From Gp13-AA77 sp035949375 (lineage in GTDB: Bacteria > Acidobacteriota > Terriglobia > UBA7540): a DNA stretch of 64,000 bases. Numbering within the stretch: position 1 is the first letter of the stretch; each line of letters starts with the position of its first letter. The notes below the pieces were generated by a model. The model was not told the DNA's origin, did not search any database, and saw only the letters and a list, made by a program, of their open reading frames with translations. Where the stretch lies: positions 1 through 64,000 of the forward strand of contig DASZIG010000007.1 of NCBI GenBank assembly GCA_035949375.1, given 5' to 3'. This document shows, piece by piece, positions 61,548 to 64,000 of this stretch. The translations under genes were made by a program, and so were the position numbers.

Positions 61548-62684
61548 ATGCCCATGAACAACGGTTCCAGCCCGGCGGTGCTCGATGCCTTCAGCCGTCC
61601 CTTGCGCAGTCTGCGGCTCTCCGTGACGGACCGTTGCAACCTGCGCTGCCAGTACTGCATGCCGGAGGAGGAATACCGGTGGATCGAGCGCGGCGAGATC
61701 CTCACCTTTGAGGAGTTGGCCACGCTGGCGCGCGTTTTCATCGGTCTGGGCGTTGACCGGTTGCGCTTGACGGGCGGCGAACCGCTGCTGCGGCGTGATC
61801 TTCCGAGGCTGATCGCCCTGCTGCGGGAAGCCGGGCGTCCGCCGGAGATGTCTTCGAACGGCGATTCCTCTACCTTGGGCGCTTCCGGGGGCGCTTCGGG
61901 AGCTTCGGCCCCGGGGCCGGGCCTGCGCGACCTGGCGTTGACCACGAACGGTCTGTTGCTCTGCGCCCAGGCGCGCGATTTACGGCGAGCGGGGCTCGGC
62001 CGGGTGACCATCAGCCTGGACACGCTGCGTCCCGATCGTTTTCGCGCTCTGTCCCGGCGCGACGGGTTGAGCGGCGTGCTCGAGGGAATCCGCGCCGCGA
62101 GCGAGGCCGGGTTCGACGCCTTGAAGATCAACAGCGTGGTGATCCGGGGCTTCAATGACGACGAGCTCGGCGATTTAATCGATTTCGGAACCAGCGTGGG
62201 CGCCGAGGTGCGATTCATCGAGTATATGGACGTGGGCGGCGCCACGCACTGGTCGGCGAGCCAGGTGGTGTCGCGCGTCGAGATGCTGGACCGGCTGCGC
62301 GAACGCTACGGCCCGATTGAGCCGTTGAACCTGGAGGCCCAGGGCGGGGCGCCGGCCGATCGCTTCCGCCTGCCGGGCGGGACCACCTTCGGCATCATTT
62401 CGTCCACCACCGCGCCCTTCTGCGCGCAGTGCGATCGCGCGCGCGTGACGCCCGACGGATTGTTTCTGCTCTGCCTTTACGCCCGCCAGGGCCTCGACCT
62501 GAAGCGGCCGCTGCGCGAAGGCGCTTCGCCCGCCGAGTTGCGCGCCCTGATCGCCTCCTGTTGGGAAGCGCGGCGGGACCGCGGCGCCGAAGAGCGCAAG
62601 ACCATGCGCGCCCGGGGGCCGTTGGTTCAAGTCGAGGATTTGCGCCAGGACCCGCACCTGGAAATGCACACGCGGGGCGGCTAA
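61548..62684 (+). CDS. moaA: GTP 3',8-cyclase MoaA (molybdenum cofactor biosynthesis)
   Basis: 378 aa from the ATG at 61548; ATG 61554 and GTG 61482 are alternatives and none has a clear ribosome site. Radical SAM cysteines are C30, C34 and C37 (CNLRCQYC), followed by LTGGEPLLRRD. The C-terminal 4Fe-4S cysteines are in APFCAQCDRARVTPDGLFLL plus the following Cys, and the conserved end HTRGG is present. It makes the first intermediate of molybdopterin. A Ser/Gly/Ala-rich insertion of about 25 residues follows LLREAGRPPEMSS near residue 105, a place where family members have a short loop. Confidence 0.95.
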   Translation: MPMNNGSSPAVLDAFSRPLRSLRLSVTDRCNLRCQYCMPEEEYRWIERGEILTFEELATLARVFIGLGVDRLRLTGGEPLLRRDLPRLIALLREAGRPPEMSSNGDSSTLGASGGASGASAPGPGLRDLALTTNGLLLCAQARDLRRAGLGRVTISLDTLRPDRFRALSRRDGLSGVLEGIRAASEAGFDALKINSVVIRGFNDDELGDLIDFGTSVGAEVRFIEYMDVGGATHWSASQVVSRVEMLDRLRERYGPIEPLNLEAQGGAPADRFRLPGGTTFGIISSTTAPFCAQCDRARVTPDGLFLLCLYARQGLDLKRPLREGASPAELRALIASCWEARRDRGAEERKTMRARGPLVQVEDLRQDPHLEMHTRGG

Positions 62685-62716
62685 GGGATGATGAAGGGAT
62701 CAAGAGTTGAGATGAG

Positions 62717-62857
62717 ACCACCCCGGCCTTCGGCCACCCCTCCTTAACAAGGAGGGGAGCTTCAGGTAAGGATCCCCTCCTCGTTAAGCACGGGGTGCCG
62801 TAGGCTAACAAAGACTCCCCTCCTCCTTGAGGAGGGGTGGCCGAAGGCCGGGGTGGT
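62717..62857. repeat. 28-bp perfect inverted-repeat element
   Basis: The arm 62717-62744 (ACCACCCCGGCCTTCGGCCA, then CCCCTCCT) is exactly inverted at 62830-62857, with 85 bases between that contain more CCCCTCCT/AGGAGGGG arms. It lies between moaA and the DUF2203 gene, like a REP or small mobile palindrome. The interior of the element at 57939-58097 is a degenerate relative. Confidence 0.75.
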
Positions 62858-62920
62858 TGAACTTGCGGACCGAGCCCCACCGGAACGGTCGCTCATTGAA
62901 GTCGAAACTGAACGGAAACC

Positions 62921-63379
62921 ATGGCTGAACGTTACTTTGAACGCGACGAAGCGGAAGCGCTGCTCCCCATGATCTCGAGCACGCTCGCGCTCGCCCGCGA
63001 GCTTAAGGAGCAGTTGGACTCGCTCGACCGCGAATTTGCCCAGGTGGCCGCCAAGATCATGATCCTGGGCGGGTGGATCCCGCCCTACAAGGAACTGACC
63101 GTCAAGCGCGCGCTCCGCGAGGAGACCAACGAAAAGGTCCGGGAGGCGATCAACCGCATCCAGGAATCGGGTTGCATCCTGAAGGACCTGGACGAGGGGT
63201 TGGTGGACTTTCCCACCGTCCGCGAAGGCCGCGAAGTCTACCTTTGCTGGAAATTCGGCGAGGAACGCATCGGTTACTGGCACGGCATGGACGAGGGATT
63301 TGCCGGACGCAAACCGCTCGACGAGGACGACATCGAGGAGCCCGACGAGCCCCCTTCCGGGCCTAGGAGGGTTCAGTGA
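62921..63379 (+). CDS. DUF2203 family protein
   Basis: 152 aa. A helical first half (RDEAEALLPMISSTLALARE; ELKEQLDSLDREFAQ) is followed by GCILKDLDEGLVDFPTVREG and VYLCWKFGEERIGYWHGMDE, then GFAGRKPL, the pattern of DUF2203. The end is acidic (DEDDIEEPDEP). Function unknown. It is probably a single-gene unit after the inverted-repeat element. Confidence 0.9.
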   Translation: MAERYFERDEAEALLPMISSTLALARELKEQLDSLDREFAQVAAKIMILGGWIPPYKELTVKRALREETNEKVREAINRIQESGCILKDLDEGLVDFPTVREGREVYLCWKFGEERIGYWHGMDEGFAGRKPLDEDDIEEPDEPPSGPRRVQ

Positions 63380-63796
63380 GCAGGCCGTTTCGCGACCCAG
63401 CGGGATGGTGATATGCGAGAAATTCAAAAATGTTACGAACGAAGCCATTAGGGTATTGAAAACAATCGACTTCTGTTTTCCATATTCAGCGAAAGCCAAG
63501 AGGTTATTGATTCTATTGATTTTATCGCTGAAAAGCCAATATATTACTGAAAAATAAGGCAGTTAACCATAGGCTGGCACCTAAAAAACGATGAGGAAAC
63601 ACGCTATCCTACTTAGAATCAGTTGTTTATAGAACTTGAAAGCCGTTAGGTTATTCATAAATAAGGCACTTATTTCAAAATTAGAGCGTCAAAATCGAGC
63701 TCCGGATGTCATTTGTACGGCAAATTTACCTCGAAAAAACACCGTTTGTTCCGCGAGGCCGGACATCCAACCGGGGACGCCGATCGTTAGGTGCCA
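63380..63796. other. AT-rich spacer with small hairpins
   Basis: From about 63410 to 63690 the DNA is far more AT-rich than its neighbours and carries no supported gene. Hairpins GAAAACA/TGTTTTC (63458-63480) and AAATAAG/CTTATTT (63659-63675) occur. TGGCACCTAA at 63575-63584 is exactly inverted at 63787-63796, directly before the DUF255 start codon. A structured RNA candidate is listed separately at 63704-63768. Confidence 0.55.
63704..63768 (+). ncRNA. Candidate structured leader RNA (three-stem)
   Basis: GGATGTC (63704-63710) pairs with GACATCC (63762-63768). Inside, ATTTG-TACGG-CAAAT (63711-63725) forms a second stem directly after the first strand, and CCTCG (63729-63733) pairs with CGAGG (63754-63758) around an AAAC/GTTT mini-hairpin. 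That is a three-way junction ending 28 bases before the ATG at 63797. No known class is matched. Confidence 0.4.
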
Positions 63797-64000
63797 ATGA
63801 GTGACGCCACTACCACCGTGAACGGCCTGGCAGCCGCCTCCAGCCCGTACCTGCGCAGCGCCGCCCACCAGCCCGTCGCCTGGGAGGAATGGGGCGAGGC
63901 GGCGTTTGAGCGCGCGGGCCGCGAGGACAAGCCCATCCTGCTCGACATCGGCGCCGTGTGGTGCCACTGGTGTCACGTCATCGATCGGGAGAGCTACGAG
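63797..64000 (+). CDS. DUF255 thioredoxin-domain protein (N-terminal part, runs off window)
   Basis: The first 68 codons only. After MSDATTTVNGLAAASSPYLR come AAHQPVAWEEWGEAAFERA and DKPILLDIGAVWCHWCHVI. The WCHWCHV motif is the hallmark of the DUF255/YyaL (SPATA20-like) thioredoxin-fold family, usually 600-700 aa with a glycosidase-like C-terminal half. The gene continues past 64000. Its ATG follows an inverted repeat arm and a possible structured leader. Confidence 0.9.
   Translation, partial: MSDATTTVNGLAAASSPYLRSAAHQPVAWEEWGEAAFERAGREDKPILLDIGAVWCHWCHVIDRESYE

Overview
The window is high-GC bacterial DNA that looks like Acidobacteriota. The main reasons are seven full-length orphan MacB/FtsX-type permeases of the acidobacterial duplicated kind in two PadR-led arrays, a very large Oar-type TonB receptor with an N-terminal carboxypeptidase-regulatory-like domain, an M56/BlaI pair with a repetitive tail, and a form II Mo-hydroxylase (cox-like) operon. 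No rRNA, CRISPR array, prophage or transposase gene was seen. The placement rests on gene content only.

Layout. 0.1-3.4 kb: a GMC oxidoreductase and its Tat-exported small subunit, divergent and separated by a decayed UPF0175/DUF3368 toxin-antitoxin locus. 3.4-9.6 kb: NUDIX hydrolase, S41 protease, LemA-GIDE pair, LexA, MFS exporter. 9.8-24.0 kb: PadR plus five orphan permeases, the first four linked by short GATTG-rich spacers. 24.0-25.8 kb: a GntR (YtrA type)-slipin-secreted protein operon with a clear operator. 25.9-31.9 kb: a second PadR plus two permeases. 31.9-36.8 kb: KimA-like APC transporter, PHP-PAP2 pair and a divergent MGDG-synthase-like glycosyltransferase. 36.8-40.3 kb: antitoxin with a frameshifted ParE toxin, then a large beta-propeller/phosphoesterase. 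40.5-45.4 kb: a HEAT protein-GT2 synthase-TPR/beta-barrel operon, probably a polysaccharide synthesis and export system, with a perfect Crp-type box upstream. 45.7 kb: tRNA with CAU anticodon. 46.0-50.6 kb: coxS-coxL-coxM-coxG. 50.6-57.9 kb: a membrane-bound winged-helix/malectin regulator divergent from a TonB-dependent receptor, then a TPR lipoprotein-like or secreted protein. 58.2-61.1 kb: M56 sensor protease and BlaI with its operator. 61.5-64.0 kb: moaA, DUF2203, an AT-rich spacer with a three-stem RNA candidate, and the start of a DUF255 thioredoxin-domain gene cut by the window edge.

How the parts may work together (inference). MoaA supplies molybdopterin precursor of the kind needed by the form II CoxL. 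PAP2 could supply diacylglycerol to the MGDG-type glycosyltransferase. The malectin regulator may sense carbohydrate in the periplasm and control the neighbouring receptor. The window also carries several small non-coding elements: a MITE-like element placed on the stop codon of the TPR gene, a 28-bp perfect inverted repeat element, and two short repeat families in intergenic spacers.
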